Assembly (NCBI GenBank): GCA_044225795.1
Contig: JBGAIF010000004.1
Location: forward strand, 62,001-126,000
Reading direction: 5' to 3'
Length of the DNA: 64,000 nucleotides
Origin: Nemorincola sp044225795
GTDB lineage: Bacteria; Bacteroidota; Bacteroidia; Chitinophagales; Chitinophagaceae
This document shows, in pieces, positions 1 to 8,792 of this stretch. A model generated the notes under the pieces. It did not search any database, had not been told where the DNA came from, and saw nothing but the letters and a program-made list of their open reading frames with translations. Position 1 is the first letter of the stretch, and each line of letters opens with the position of its first letter. The position numbers and the translations under genes are program-made.

Positions 1-561
1 GCCTTGATCGAGGTAGGATATAGGGTGCCAGCCTTTGCTGTCATAAACAGCCGGTTTCGGAAACCACTGAGAGATGTAGTACGCTTGTCCTGTATGTCCC
101 ATTCTAGAGAATACTTTGGGTATCTTCACTTTGAAAGGAGTCGCTATTTTAATAGAGTGGTGTGGCGGCAATGGCTTGTCAAGGTCTATCCTGGCAATGT
201 CAGGGGCACTTTCCGTACTGTAATGGTCCACGCTGTGGCCATCAATCGTGAACTGCAGACTGTCTATGTACCCCCTGTCTTTTGGTTTGGCATAATAGAA
301 GTTGGTGTTCTTATTCACATCCATCTGGCGCGCCATAGGGGTGTGATCGTTTTTATAAGCATTAGGCCATAAATGAATGTATATGAACCTGAGTGTATCA
401 GGGGAGTTGTTTGTATAGGTCATCTCTTCAAATGCATGAAGCATATGTTTCCTGTCATCGAGCCGTACATCTATACGGGTGTCAACACGCTGTTTCCATC
501 CGGATTGTGCTATTGAAGAGTTAGTAATAAATATTAAAAAAATAAAAAATAATTGCTTCAT
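1..561 (-). CDS. M1-family metallopeptidase, N-terminal part (3' end outside window)
   Basis: An open frame runs from an ATG at 561 leftward to the first base, giving 187 residues with no stop. It begins with a signal peptide (MKQLFFIFLIFITNSSIAQ). The N-terminal domain carries motifs I associate with secreted M1 (gluzincin) aminopeptidases of Bacteroidota: FIYIHLWPNAYKND near residue 62, a GHTGQ stretch, then QWFPKPAVYDSKGWHP and YLDQG at the cut end. The zinc site (HExxH) would lie beyond the window, so catalytic competence cannot be judged. Family knowledge predicts a periplasmic or surface zinc exopeptidase acting on peptides. It is divergent from the DUF5995 gene across about 130 bases. 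Confidence 0.82.
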   Translation of the reverse strand, partial: MKQLFFIFLIFITNSSIAQSGWKQRVDTRIDVRLDDRKHMLHAFEEMTYTNNSPDTLRFIYIHLWPNAYKNDHTPMARQMDVNKNTNFYYAKPKDRGYIDSLQFTIDGHSVDHYSTESAPDIARIDLDKPLPPHHSIKIATPFKVKIPKVFSRMGHTGQAYYISQWFPKPAVYDSKGWHPISYLDQG

Positions 562-689
562 ACTGCGAAAATAGGCAAATATTATAACCAATAGTGGTTG
601 TGGTAAGCCTGAGATAATAACACTTTTGGCAATCATTTATTGCGTTCAATTAGTTTTTGATTTTTGACTATCTTGAATAAAAATATACC

Positions 690-1442
690 ATGCCCGCCAC
701 TACCATAGATGAAGTAATAAAACGGCTGGAGGCCATAATGGCCGAATGCGGTGAAAAAAAAGATAGTGCTGGCTATTTCGCTGCATTGTATTATTGTGTC
801 ACTTGCAGGGTCAGGGAGGGCATTATCAATTGTGAGTTTCAGGATAATGCCCGGATGGAGCGCCTGGATGTGATATTTGCCAACCGGTATCTCACAGCAT
901 ATGATCAGTGGCGAAACGGACAACAACCTTCAGCATCCTGGGCTACGGCATTTGAGGCTACAAAGAAAAAAGGCACGATAGTATTACAGCATTTGCTTGC
1001 CGGCATGAATGCGCATATCAATCTCGATCTTGGAATAGCTGCTGTGGAGACTATGAATGGCGGGGATATACACCTTATCCGTAGCGACTTCTATGCCATT
1101 AATACCATACTGGCTGCTATGGTGTATGAGGTAATAAAGGATCTCAACCAGGTTTCACCATTATTGTCTCTTCTTGGCATGCATGCTACCAGCAATAATG
1201 AAATGCTTATCAACTTTACTATTGATAATGCCCGTGATGGCGCGTGGTGTTTTGCTGAAGACCTTGCTGCAAAAACCGTTGGCGACTACCGGAGGTGTAT
1301 AGATACTCGGGACGGTGTCATAAACGGATTGGCAACAAATATTACGCACCCATCCTCACGAATGTTCCGCTTTACGCTATGGCTCGTTCACCTGTTTGAA
1401 TGGAAGAATACAAAAAAGATCATTGAAGTGCTTATAAAGTAG
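690..1442 (+). CDS. DUF5995 family protein
   Basis: A 250-residue soluble protein without signal peptide or membrane segment. The central motif HLLAGMNAHINLDLGIAA (about residues 105-122) is the hallmark I recall for DUF5995, a helical family of unknown function in Bacteroidota and Actinobacteria. The conserved His and Asp/Asn residues of this motif could form a metal or ligand site, but that is inference. Length is normal for the family. It is monocistronic, between the divergent M1 peptidase and the convergent parE, about 110 bases from the parE stop. A -7-like box (TATCTTGA) lies about 20 bases before the ATG. Confidence 0.8.
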   Translation: MPATTIDEVIKRLEAIMAECGEKKDSAGYFAALYYCVTCRVREGIINCEFQDNARMERLDVIFANRYLTAYDQWRNGQQPSASWATAFEATKKKGTIVLQHLLAGMNAHINLDLGIAAVETMNGGDIHLIRSDFYAINTILAAMVYEVIKDLNQVSPLLSLLGMHATSNNEMLINFTIDNARDGAWCFAEDLAAKTVGDYRRCIDTRDGVINGLATNITHPSSRMFRFTLWLVHLFEWKNTKKIIEVLIK

Positions 1443-1552
1443 CACAGGTCCTATAGCAGTTAATATATTTTGCGATGTGGCATTATATATGCGACCACAT
1501 TTTATCAGATTAATCCGTATTTATTGCAAGATTATGCAGGCATGTTGCGAAT

Positions 1553-3448
1553 TTAACCTACCTCTATGCCCAATTCTTCAGCAAGGTCTTTCTCTACGCG
1601 CAGATTATTGATAATGAACGTCTGCCTGTCTGGGGTGTTCTTGCCCATGTAGTACTCCAGCAGCTTTTGAATTTGCGCATCCTGGCTTAGCAGAACTGGG
1701 TCTTTTCGCATGTCTTGTCCTATGAACTGGGAGAATTCTTCAGGTGATATCTCGCCAAGCCCTTTGAATCGGGTGATCTCTGCTTTTGCGCCAATTTCCG
1801 CTATGGCTCTTTGACGTTCTTCATCCGAATAGCAATAAATGGTCTTCTGCTTATTGCGTACCCTGAAAAGAGGTGTCTGAAGTATATGGATATGATTATT
1901 TCTTACAAGGTCAGGGAAGAACTGCAGGAAAAAGGTCATGATGAGCAGACGTATGTGCATGCCGTCCACATCGGCATCTGTAGCTATGACGATATTGTTA
2001 TATCGCAGGCCATCCAGTCCTTCTTCTATATTCAGTGCGTGTTGCAGCAGATTGAACTCTTCATTTTCATAAACCACTTTCTTAGTCAGTCCATAGCTAT
2101 TAAGTGGTTTACCACGCAAGCTGAATACGGCCTGGGTTTCCACATTTCTGCTTTTGGTGATAGATCCGCTCGCAGAGTCACCCTCGGTGATGAATATTGT
2201 TGATTCCTGTTGTTTTAAATTATATTCATCACGCCCTTTCGATGGCGGGTCATCATTGAGGTGTATGCGGCAATCGCGCAGTTTTTTATTGTGCAGGTTA
2301 GCCTTTTTCGCGCGTTCATTGGCCAGTTTCCTGATTCCGGACAGTTCTTTGCGTTCACGTTCACTCTGTTCAATACGCTTTTTCAACGCGTCCGCAACAG
2401 CAGGATTTTTATGCAGGTAGTTATCGAGTTCTTTATTGAAGAAGTCAGCAACAAATGCCTTCATAGAAGGGCCACCTTCATAAACATACAGAGAGCCTAA
2501 CTTGGTCTTTGTTTGAGATTCAAATACAGGTTCCTGAACCCTTACCGCTATTGCGGCACAAATACTTTGCCGGACATCAGCAGCGTCATAGTCTTTCTTA
2601 TAGAAATCACGAATGGTCTTCACAAAGGCCTCACGGAACGCAGCCTGGTGTGTACCCCCCTGGGTGGTATGTTGTCCATTCACAAAAGAATAGATTTCCT
2701 CTCCATAATCTCCGGTATGCGTAAGCGCTACTTCAATGTCTTCACCTTTCAGGTGAATAATAGGGTAGCGCAGCGCATCGGCATTTGTTTTCCTTGTCAA
2801 AAGGTCGAGCAGGCCATTCTTAGATAAATAGTTACGGCCATTGTAGTTGATCTGTAGCCCGGCATTCAGGAAGCAATAGTTCCACACCTGGTTTTCCAGG
2901 TATTCATGTATAAAATGATAATTCCGGAAAACTGTTTCATCTGGTTTAAAGATGACCAGTGTACCGTTTGATTCCTTAGTGTCTGTCTCTTTGTATTCTT
3001 TGGTCAATACACCTCTTTCAAACTCTGCCACTTTTGTTCTGCCCTCACGAAATGAAGCTACCTTGAAGTATTTGCTCAGTGCATTCACTGCCTTTGTACC
3101 CACACCATTCAACCCTACAGACTTCTGAAATGCTTTGCTGTCATATTTCGCACCCGTGTTTATCTTGCTCACAACATCTACTACCTTGCCGAGCGGAATG
3201 CCACGGCCGTAGTCTCTCACAGTGACACCACCTTCCGCTATCGTTATCTCTATTCTTTTTCCCTGGCCCATGGCAAACTCATCAATACAGTTATCCACCA
3301 CTTCCTTTACCAGCACATAGATGCCATCATCCACACTGCTGCCATCTCCCAGTTTGCCAATATACATGCCCGGACGCAGGCGAATATGTTCGCGCCAGTC
3401 CAGCGATTTGATACTGTCTTCGTTATATTGATTCAACAGTTCTGCCAT
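1553..3448 (-). CDS. parE: DNA topoisomerase IV subunit B (GyrB/ParE type)
   Basis: 631 residues with the full type IIA B-subunit layout: a GHKL ATPase domain (RPGMYIG near residue 26, VDNCIDE, the ATP-lid motif GLNGVGTKAVNA near 113), a transducer domain, and a TOPRIM domain (ITEGDSASGS near 420, then TDADVDGMHIR). The TOPRIM Glu and the DxD metal ligands are present. Bacteroidota carry GyrB and a shorter ParE; length and the VVDVVSKINTGAKYD stretch fit ParE. With ParC it decatenates daughter chromosomes. No parC lies beside it here, which is unusual because the pair is often adjacent. It starts 41 bases upstream of the lutA stop, both on the minus strand, so co-transcription is possible. 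Confidence 0.95.
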   Translation of the reverse strand: MAELLNQYNEDSIKSLDWREHIRLRPGMYIGKLGDGSSVDDGIYVLVKEVVDNCIDEFAMGQGKRIEITIAEGGVTVRDYGRGIPLGKVVDVVSKINTGAKYDSKAFQKSVGLNGVGTKAVNALSKYFKVASFREGRTKVAEFERGVLTKEYKETDTKESNGTLVIFKPDETVFRNYHFIHEYLENQVWNYCFLNAGLQINYNGRNYLSKNGLLDLLTRKTNADALRYPIIHLKGEDIEVALTHTGDYGEEIYSFVNGQHTTQGGTHQAAFREAFVKTIRDFYKKDYDAADVRQSICAAIAVRVQEPVFESQTKTKLGSLYVYEGGPSMKAFVADFFNKELDNYLHKNPAVADALKKRIEQSERERKELSGIRKLANERAKKANLHNKKLRDCRIHLNDDPPSKGRDEYNLKQQESTIFITEGDSASGSITKSRNVETQAVFSLRGKPLNSYGLTKKVVYENEEFNLLQHALNIEEGLDGLRYNNIVIATDADVDGMHIRLLIMTFFLQFFPDLVRNNHIHILQTPLFRVRNKQKTIYCYSDEERQRAIAEIGAKAEITRFKGLGEISPEEFSQFIGQDMRKDPVLLSQDAQIQKLLEYYMGKNTPDRQTFIINNLRVEKDLAEELGIEVG

Positions 3449-3489
3449 TTATTATTACTATAGTTTATTTCGGTTTACTAATATTCAGA

Positions 3490-4212
3490 CTACCAGCCTG
3501 ATGCCAGTACATCGGCTATGTGTATGGTCTTGATAGGGTAGTTGTTCTGGTTTATATAACCCTGCATATGCATCATACAGGATACATCGGTAGAAATAAT
3601 GTATTGTGCGCCTGTTTCCAGTGCGCTTTTTACTTTTACCTGTGCCATGCCAATGGATATTGGTTCGAATTTTACAGCAAATGTTCCTCCGAATCCGCAG
3701 CACGTTTCACATTCATTCATTTCTATAAGTTCCAATCCCTGTACATTTTTCAGTAGCGACCTAGGCCCATCCTTTATTCCACATTCTCTCAGCGCACCAC
3801 AGGCATCGTGATAGGTTGCTTTTCCATTCAGAACTGCCCCTATATTTTCTGTTTTCAATACTTTGGTCACAAACTCAGTGAACTCGTACATATTGTTCCT
3901 GACCTGGTTACATAAAATATGGTCAGAGCTGTTCTCGAACAGTTTGTCGTAGTAGTTGCGTACATAGCCTGTACACGAACCACTCGGCCCAACTATGTAA
4001 GTGTTTTCCTCAAAATCGTGCAGAAATTTGGTAGCCACAGACTTAGCTTCATCACGGTAACCGGCATTGAAAGCAGGTTGCCCACAACAAGTTTGTTTTG
4101 AATTATAGGTCACATCACAGCCGAGTTTTTCCAGCACCTTAACCATATTCATGCCAGTATCAGGGTACAACTGATCGACAAAGCAGGGAATAAAAAGTTG
4201 AACTTTTGGCAT
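3490..4212 (-). CDS. lutA: LutA-like (Fe-S)-binding protein, cysteine-rich domain pair
   Basis: 240 residues with two CCG-type cysteine-rich domains: TCCGQPAFNAGY near residue 43 and ETCCGFGGTFAVKF near 175. That is the pattern of LutA/YkgE and of the C-terminal half of GlpC and heterodisulfide reductase D. LutA works with LutB and LutC in L-lactate oxidation to pyruvate, passing electrons through Fe-S clusters at the membrane. LutB and LutC are absent from this window, so the gene is a singleton here. The start MPKVQLFIPCFVDQLYP matches family N-termini. A -7-like box (TATCTTAG on the minus strand, 4243-4250) would give a leader of about 25 bases. Confidence 0.9.
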   Translation of the reverse strand: MPKVQLFIPCFVDQLYPDTGMNMVKVLEKLGCDVTYNSKQTCCGQPAFNAGYRDEAKSVATKFLHDFEENTYIVGPSGSCTGYVRNYYDKLFENSSDHILCNQVRNNMYEFTEFVTKVLKTENIGAVLNGKATYHDACGALRECGIKDGPRSLLKNVQGLELIEMNECETCCGFGGTFAVKFEPISIGMAQVKVKSALETGAQYIISTDVSCMMHMQGYINQNNYPIKTIHIADVLASGW

Positions 4213-4327
4213 TTTACAAGGAATGTTCGAAAGCGGTGCTAAGATACTAAGTAATACATGAAACCTGTAAACAAGTATTTCACCTAAAATGGCGACTTTT
4301 CAACTATAGTTTGATAAGTTTGCTAAT

Positions 4328-4816
4328 ATGGAAAAGACAGTTGAAATAGTATCAGTTCGAATATCTGAGCAGTACCAGGTCATATCCGGGCTCATGCACC
4401 TGTTGCATCTGCATGAGCACAGCCTGCACAATAAAACTGCAGCCTGGACGGATATTGAAGAAAGCTATATGCGGCATGTCATAAAAATGCAGGAGGAATG
4501 CGAAGGATTATGTCTGCTGGCTTATGTTAACAATGTACCAGTAGGATTCATATTCGGATATGTTGAAGAACAAGATGACAGCAGAATAGAGATACATGAC
4601 GGTAAAGAATTGTACATCAGTGACGGGTTTGTGTCAGAGCAGTACAGGAGAATGGGAATATATACCATGCTCAATGATACACTTGAGCAGTATTACATTG
4701 AGAGAGGGATCAAGCGCATTATCAGGTTCACATTGGTCAATAATACTAATATGAGACACTTCCTGGAGAATGAAGAATATTTTGTAACAAGGATATTATA
4801 CGAAAAGTGGCTTTGA
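4328..4816 (+). CDS. GNAT family N-acetyltransferase
   Basis: 162 residues with the GNAT fold order. An N-terminal acceptor region is followed by the acetyl-CoA loop EQYRRMGIYTMLNDTLEQYY (about 101-120), which corresponds to motif A (Q/R-x-x-G-x-G/A) with the second Gly replaced by Tyr, then a beta-bulge region and a C-terminal VNNTNMRHFLENEEY helix. The substrate (protein N-terminus, amine or antibiotic) cannot be told. A -7 box TAAGTTTG at 4315-4322 ends only five bases before the ATG, suggesting a leaderless or nearly leaderless transcript. It is divergent from lutA and convergent with the acidic protein gene across a shared hairpin. Confidence 0.85.
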   Translation: MEKTVEIVSVRISEQYQVISGLMHLLHLHEHSLHNKTAAWTDIEESYMRHVIKMQEECEGLCLLAYVNNVPVGFIFGYVEEQDDSRIEIHDGKELYISDGFVSEQYRRMGIYTMLNDTLEQYYIERGIKRIIRFTLVNNTNMRHFLENEEYFVTRILYEKWL

Positions 4817-4831
4817 TGTCAGAAAAAAGAA

Positions 4832-4855
4832 AAGCCTGTATAGCTACAGGCTTTA
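4832..4855. terminator. Bidirectional hairpin terminator
   Basis: A perfect nine-base-pair stem (AAGCCTGTA/TACAGGCTT) with a TAGC loop lies between the convergent GNAT gene and acidic-protein gene. A and T runs on both flanks allow use in both directions. Confidence 0.75.
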
Positions 4856-4874
4856 TTGATATTTTGCAAAAAGA

Positions 4875-5180
4875 TCAGTTCTCTTCTTCTGTTTCGTCCG
4901 AATCATCCTCCGGTTCAAGGTCTTCATCTGTTTCTCCACCGGATAGAGGAAAGTCGGTATCTACTTTTTCCAGCATGTGACCTAACCAGTTTCCTCCCTC
5001 TTTCTTTTCTTCTGAAGGCTCATCATTGCTATCATCAATATCGTCTTCATCTTCATCAGACTCGAGATCTTCATCGTCTTCATTGCCGGATAGCGGGAAG
5101 TCGGTATTTATCTTTTCCAACGCCTCATCTATCCAGTTTTTCTTATGTTCGTTCTGGTCGTTATTGTTTTCGTTTGCCAT
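4875..5180 (-). CDS. Acidic small protein with an internal duplication
   Basis: 101 residues, strongly acidic, with no signal peptide or membrane segment. Two copies of one module are visible: NWIDEALEKINTDFPLSG (about 15-32) and NWLGHMLEKVDTDFPLSG (about 63-80). Each is followed by a Glu/Asp/Ser-rich tail. The core W-(I/L)-x3-LEK-(I/V)-x-TDFPLSG would form a short amphipathic helix ending in a conserved TDFPLSG turn. I do not recognise the family. Acidic tails joined to short helices suggest a chaperone-like, histone-mimic or metal/basic-protein-binding peptide, but this is inference. It lies 54 bases downstream of accC's stop on the same strand, so it belongs to the next unit or is independent. 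Confidence 0.7.
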   Translation of the reverse strand: MANENNNDQNEHKKNWIDEALEKINTDFPLSGNEDDEDLESDEDEDDIDDSNDEPSEEKKEGGNWLGHMLEKVDTDFPLSGGETDEDLEPEDDSDETEEEN

Positions 5181-5234
5181 GATATGAATGTTTGAGAGAA
5201 ACCAAATTTAAATATTTTAACCCGTAATCAGCAA

Positions 5235-6716
5235 TTACCTCCGGTTAATTTTCCATTTATTTAAACCCTGTGTTACTGTAGCGGCCTTTGTATCTGCTTT
5301 CTTGTTCTTATCCCATATCACAGACGACAATAGTGCAGCGACTTGTTCTGCTTCACTATCTGAATTGTTTAGATATTCTGGTTTATAATATTTATCAATG
5401 AACTTAGTGTCAAAGTTGCCTGACCTGAATGGCTCAGTCTGCACAGCCCATTTTCCGAATGGCAAAGTTGTCTGAATTCCCTTGATGTGGTATTCGTCAA
5501 TTGCCCGGCAAAGCCTGTCTATTGCTTCGTCTCTTGTGCCTGCATAAGCAATTAGTTTCGCTATCATCGGATCGTAGAAGATGGGTATATCCATTCCTTC
5601 CTCGTATCCGTCATCTACACGCACGCCCGGGCCCTTTGGGGGTTGATACATTTCCAGCTTTCCAGTATCAGGTAGGAAGTTATTGAAGGGATCTTCAGCA
5701 CAGACACGAAGTTCTATAGCATGACCTGTAATTACCAGGCCATCCTGGGTAAAAGATAGTTTATTACCTCTTGCCACATTTATCTGTTCCTTTACGAGGT
5801 CTATACCTGTGATCATTTCAGTTACACAGTGCTCAACCTGTAGCCGGGTATTCATTTCCAGGAAATAAAAATTCAACTCTTCATCAACCAGGAATTCCAC
5901 TGTGCCGGCACCATAGTAATTGCAAGATATTGCAGCTGCTATGGCACATTCACCCATTGCTTTGCGTACATCCGGTGTCAGACAGCTCGATGGAGCTTCC
6001 TCAACCAATTTCTGGTGTCGGCGTTGTATGCTGCACTCACGCTCGAAGAGATACACGTAGTTTCCATGCTGATCGCCCATTATTTGTATCTCTATGTGCT
6101 TTGGTGCACCCACGTATTTTTCAATGAACACATCATCGTTTCCAAACGCGTTTAAAGCTTCACTCTTAGCAGCGCGGATCTGTTCTTCGAAGTCCTCCGG
6201 GCGATCTACAACTCTCATTCCCTTTCCACCACCACCGGCAGATGCTTTCACCAATATAGGGAACCCGATAGCATCTGCGATCTTTCTTGCCTCCTGTACA
6301 TCTTTTAGTGGTTCCTCTGTTCCGGGAACCATCGGGACGTTAAATTTTTTTGCAGCCTGCTTTGCACCGATCTTACTACCCATTATTTCTATGGAGTGAG
6401 CAGATGGTCCAATGAATATCAATCCCGCATCACTAACTGCTTTAGAGAATGCTGCGTTCTCACTCAGGAATCCGTATCCCGGGTGTATGCCTTGCGCTCC
6501 TGTCTTTATTGCAGCTTCAATTATTTTTTCGCCTCGCAGGTATGATTGAGAGGAGAGGGCGGGGCCTATACATACAGCTTCATCGGCGTAGCGGACAAAT
6601 GGCATATTTCTGTCAGCCTCAGAATATACTGCGACCGTCTTTATGCCCATTTCTCTTGCCGTGCGCATCACGCGCATTGCTATCTCCCCGCGATTTGCAA
6701 CTAGTATTTTTTGCAT
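5235..6716 (-). CDS. accC: Acetyl-CoA/acyl-CoA carboxylase, biotin carboxylase subunit
   Basis: 493 residues with the complete biotin carboxylase fold: N-domain (KILVANRGEIAMRVMR), ATP-grasp with the glycine loop KASAGGGGKGMRVV (about 158), the ECSIQRRHQKLVEEAPS stretch, and the catalytic FLEMNTRLQVEHCVTE (about 288-303). It carboxylates biotin on a carrier protein with ATP and bicarbonate, feeding malonyl-CoA or methylmalonyl-CoA synthesis. It is about 45 residues longer than E. coli AccC. The extra charged C-terminal tail after KFIDKYYKPEYL resembles that of Bacteroidota acyl-CoA carboxylase subunits. No biotin carrier (accB) or carboxyltransferase gene is adjacent. A TACCTTAG -7-like sequence ends four bases before the ATG. 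Confidence 0.93.
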   Translation of the reverse strand: MQKILVANRGEIAMRVMRTAREMGIKTVAVYSEADRNMPFVRYADEAVCIGPALSSQSYLRGEKIIEAAIKTGAQGIHPGYGFLSENAAFSKAVSDAGLIFIGPSAHSIEIMGSKIGAKQAAKKFNVPMVPGTEEPLKDVQEARKIADAIGFPILVKASAGGGGKGMRVVDRPEDFEEQIRAAKSEALNAFGNDDVFIEKYVGAPKHIEIQIMGDQHGNYVYLFERECSIQRRHQKLVEEAPSSCLTPDVRKAMGECAIAAAISCNYYGAGTVEFLVDEELNFYFLEMNTRLQVEHCVTEMITGIDLVKEQINVARGNKLSFTQDGLVITGHAIELRVCAEDPFNNFLPDTGKLEMYQPPKGPGVRVDDGYEEGMDIPIFYDPMIAKLIAYAGTRDEAIDRLCRAIDEYHIKGIQTTLPFGKWAVQTEPFRSGNFDTKFIDKYYKPEYLNNSDSEAEQVAALLSSVIWDKNKKADTKAATVTQGLNKWKINRR

Positions 6717-6888
6717 GCGGCTAAGGTACTGTGGAATTGGGAATTATGGAAAAGAAGATGCTCTGTTGAAGGAATCGGCCCTCAAACTCATTAATGTACT
6801 TGAAATGTACATATACTGACCATGTTGTCTAAATACTGGTATAAATACAGGTTATAGCCATGTTCATCATTCACATCTCTCAAAAACA

Positions 6889-6896
6889 TATCTTTG
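6889..6896 (+). promoter_or_regulatory. -7 promoter box for the OsmC gene
   Basis: TATCTTTG matches the Bacteroidota -7 consensus TAnnTTTG. It sits about 24 bases before the ATG at 6920 and downstream of an earlier in-frame ATG at 6860, which excludes the earlier start. Confidence 0.55.
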
Positions 6897-6919
6897 CTCC
6901 ACTAACAAAAACTAAAAAA

Positions 6920-7333
6920 ATGAAACGTCACTCAACCGCCGTTTGGAATGGTTCCGGTAAAGAAGGAAATGGTCACCTTACTTCACAGAGCACAGTTCTG
7001 AACAAAACACAGTATTCATACAAAAGCCGTTTTGAAGATGGCATTGGTACAAACCCTGAAGAGCTGATAGCTGCTGCGCACGCAGGGTGCTATACCATGA
7101 AGCTATCTTTTGTTCTAGGTGCCGCCGGTTATACACCGGATTCATTGGAAACAAGATGTGACATTACGTTGGATAACGGCGTGATCACAAAGAGTGAATT
7201 AACTGTTACAGGTAAGGTGCCTGGCATAACTGCAGAAGAGTTTAAAAAACGTGCAGAAGAAGCACATGAGGGATGCCTCGTTGGCAAACTCTTCATTTGT
7301 GAGAAAACTTTGCTTAGCGTAACACTGGCATAA
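6920..7333 (+). CDS. osmC: OsmC/Ohr family peroxiredoxin-like protein
   Basis: 137 residues of the OsmC fold. The first family cysteine lies in AAHAGCYTMKLSFVLGAAGY (about 51-70) and the second in EEAHEGCLVGKLF near the C-terminus; these are the two redox cysteines that reduce organic hydroperoxides. The N-terminus MKRHSTAVWNGSGKEGNGHL matches OsmC rather than Ohr. An in-frame ATG 60 bases upstream was rejected because the -7 box at 6889 lies between the two. Cytosolic; role in peroxide or osmotic stress defence is family knowledge. Monocistronic with its own terminator. Confidence 0.9.
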   Translation: MKRHSTAVWNGSGKEGNGHLTSQSTVLNKTQYSYKSRFEDGIGTNPEELIAAAHAGCYTMKLSFVLGAAGYTPDSLETRCDITLDNGVITKSELTVTGKVPGITAEEFKKRAEEAHEGCLVGKLFICEKTLLSVTLA

Positions 7334-7351
7334 ATTATATATTTCCGTCAA

Positions 7352-7386
7352 TAACAAAGCCCCCGGATCGGGGGCTTTGTTTATTA
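7352..7386. terminator. Strong rho-independent terminator
   Basis: A perfect 12-base-pair stem (AACAAAGCCCCC/GGGGGCTTTGTT, five-base loop) followed by TATT closes the OsmC gene. Its A/T-rich flanks let it also stop the converging pdhC transcript. Confidence 0.9.
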
Positions 7387-7406
7387 ATGTCTAATATCAG
7401 AAATAA

Positions 7407-8651
7407 CTAAACAAGCATTGTCACCGGGTTCTCCAGGTGCGCCTTGAGTGTTTGCAGGAATTTGGAACCAACAGCACCATCAACAATTCTGTGGTCACAG
7501 CTAAGTGTTAGCTTCATTAACTGGCGAACTACCACCTGGCCATTTTCTACAACAGGGGTAGGGGTTATCTTGCCAACCGCAAGGATACAACTGTCAGGCG
7601 GGTTAATGATGGCAGTGAATTCATCAATGTCCATCATACCGAGGTTAGAGATCGTGAATGTATTACCGGTAAACTCCTGCGGCTGTATCTTTTTAGTACG
7701 CGCTTTCTCATAAAGGGTGCCTGCTTCCTGTGCTATCTGCGATAGCGACTTCTGGTCAGCAAACTTAATAACAGGTACAATAAGCCCTTCTTCAACTGCT
7801 ACAGCAGTACCCACATGAATATGATGGTTTTGACGGATAAAGTCTCCCATCCATGAACTGTTCACTGCTGGGTGCCTGCGCAGCGCTATAGCACACGCTT
7901 TGATCACCATATCATTGAAAGAAACTTTTACCGGAGACATGTCGTTGATGGCTTTGCGGGCCTCAATTGCCTTGTCCATAGTAATGGTCATGCGCAGGTA
8001 GAAATGCGGAGCCGTAAACTTGCTCTCTGACAATCTTTGAGCAATGATCTTGCGCATCTGTGTGAGCGGAATATCCGTATGCCCTTCCTGTCCTGCCGGT
8101 ATTACCTGTACCATTGCAGGAGCAGCTTTGGTAGTTTGTGGGGCAGGGGCTGCATAATTGTCTAAATCACGCTTGATAACCCTACCGTTGTCGCCTGAGC
8201 CTTTTATTGAATGGAGATCTACACCTTTCTCCTCAGCCAGCTTTTTAGCAAGAGGGGATGCCTTCATACGGTCATCGCTATTCTGAGACGGAGTTGGAGT
8301 TACAGACTGAGTTGCAGGTAGTGGAGCACTTGATTTAGAGGGTTCTTCTGGTTTTGCAGCAACAGGTGCAGATGCACCACCATCTGCCGACAGGATGGAT
8401 TGAAAATCCTCACCAGGCTTACCAATTATGGCCATAATGCCATTCACGGGTATGCCTTTACCTTTTTCCACACCAATATACAATAGGGTACCATCAACGT
8501 ATGGCATTACTTCCATTGTCGCTTTGTCGGTTTCCACCTCTGCAATTACATCGTCAGACTTTACCTTGTCTCCGACTTTTTTGTGCCATTCCGCTATTAC
8601 CCCTTCTTTCATGGTATCACTAAGCAGGGGCATACGTATCGCTTCAGCCAT
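7407..8651 (-). CDS. pdhC: Pyruvate dehydrogenase complex E2 (dihydrolipoyl acetyltransferase)
   Basis: 414 residues: a lipoyl domain (about 1-80; swinging-arm Lys in VETDKATMEVM), a Pro/Ala/Thr/Ser linker, the peripheral-subunit-binding domain (ASPLAKKLAEEKGVDLHSIKG as two short helices, about 133-170), and the catalytic domain ending in SCDHRIVDGAVGSKFL with the active-site His and Asp. One lipoyl domain is usual for Bacteroidota. The reaction transfers acetyl from E1 to CoA. E1 and E3 genes are not beside it. The MRMTITMDKA-type substrate-binding start and PPDSCILAVGK favour pyruvate dehydrogenase over the 2-oxoglutarate or branched-chain enzymes, though the assignment is not certain. A TACTTTTG -7 box sits at 8684-8677. 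Confidence 0.9.
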   Translation of the reverse strand: MAEAIRMPLLSDTMKEGVIAEWHKKVGDKVKSDDVIAEVETDKATMEVMPYVDGTLLYIGVEKGKGIPVNGIMAIIGKPGEDFQSILSADGGASAPVAAKPEEPSKSSAPLPATQSVTPTPSQNSDDRMKASPLAKKLAEEKGVDLHSIKGSGDNGRVIKRDLDNYAAPAPQTTKAAPAMVQVIPAGQEGHTDIPLTQMRKIIAQRLSESKFTAPHFYLRMTITMDKAIEARKAINDMSPVKVSFNDMVIKACAIALRRHPAVNSSWMGDFIRQNHHIHVGTAVAVEEGLIVPVIKFADQKSLSQIAQEAGTLYEKARTKKIQPQEFTGNTFTISNLGMMDIDEFTAIINPPDSCILAVGKITPTPVVENGQVVVRQLMKLTLSCDHRIVDGAVGSKFLQTLKAHLENPVTMLV

Positions 8652-8676
8652 ATATGTTATTCCGGATTTTAAGTGT

Positions 8677-8684
8677 CAAAAGTA
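8677..8684 (-). promoter_or_regulatory. -7 promoter box for pdhC
   Basis: Read on the minus strand, TACTTTTG matches TAnnTTTG and lies 25 bases before the pdhC ATG, giving a leader of about 20 bases. Confidence 0.5.
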
Positions 8685-8792
8685 CATCTAAATGAAGTAA
8701 AAGGCAAAGGGTTTGTTCTATTTAATGAAATACCCATAAAAGCGCCATGTAAATGCTTATCGATCGGATATATTATGATTTCATTGTCTGAA

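Noticed and set aside
4..372. 122-residue plus-strand ORF at the left edge
   Set aside because: It is the complement of a continuous minus-strand frame with a signal peptide and M1-type motifs.
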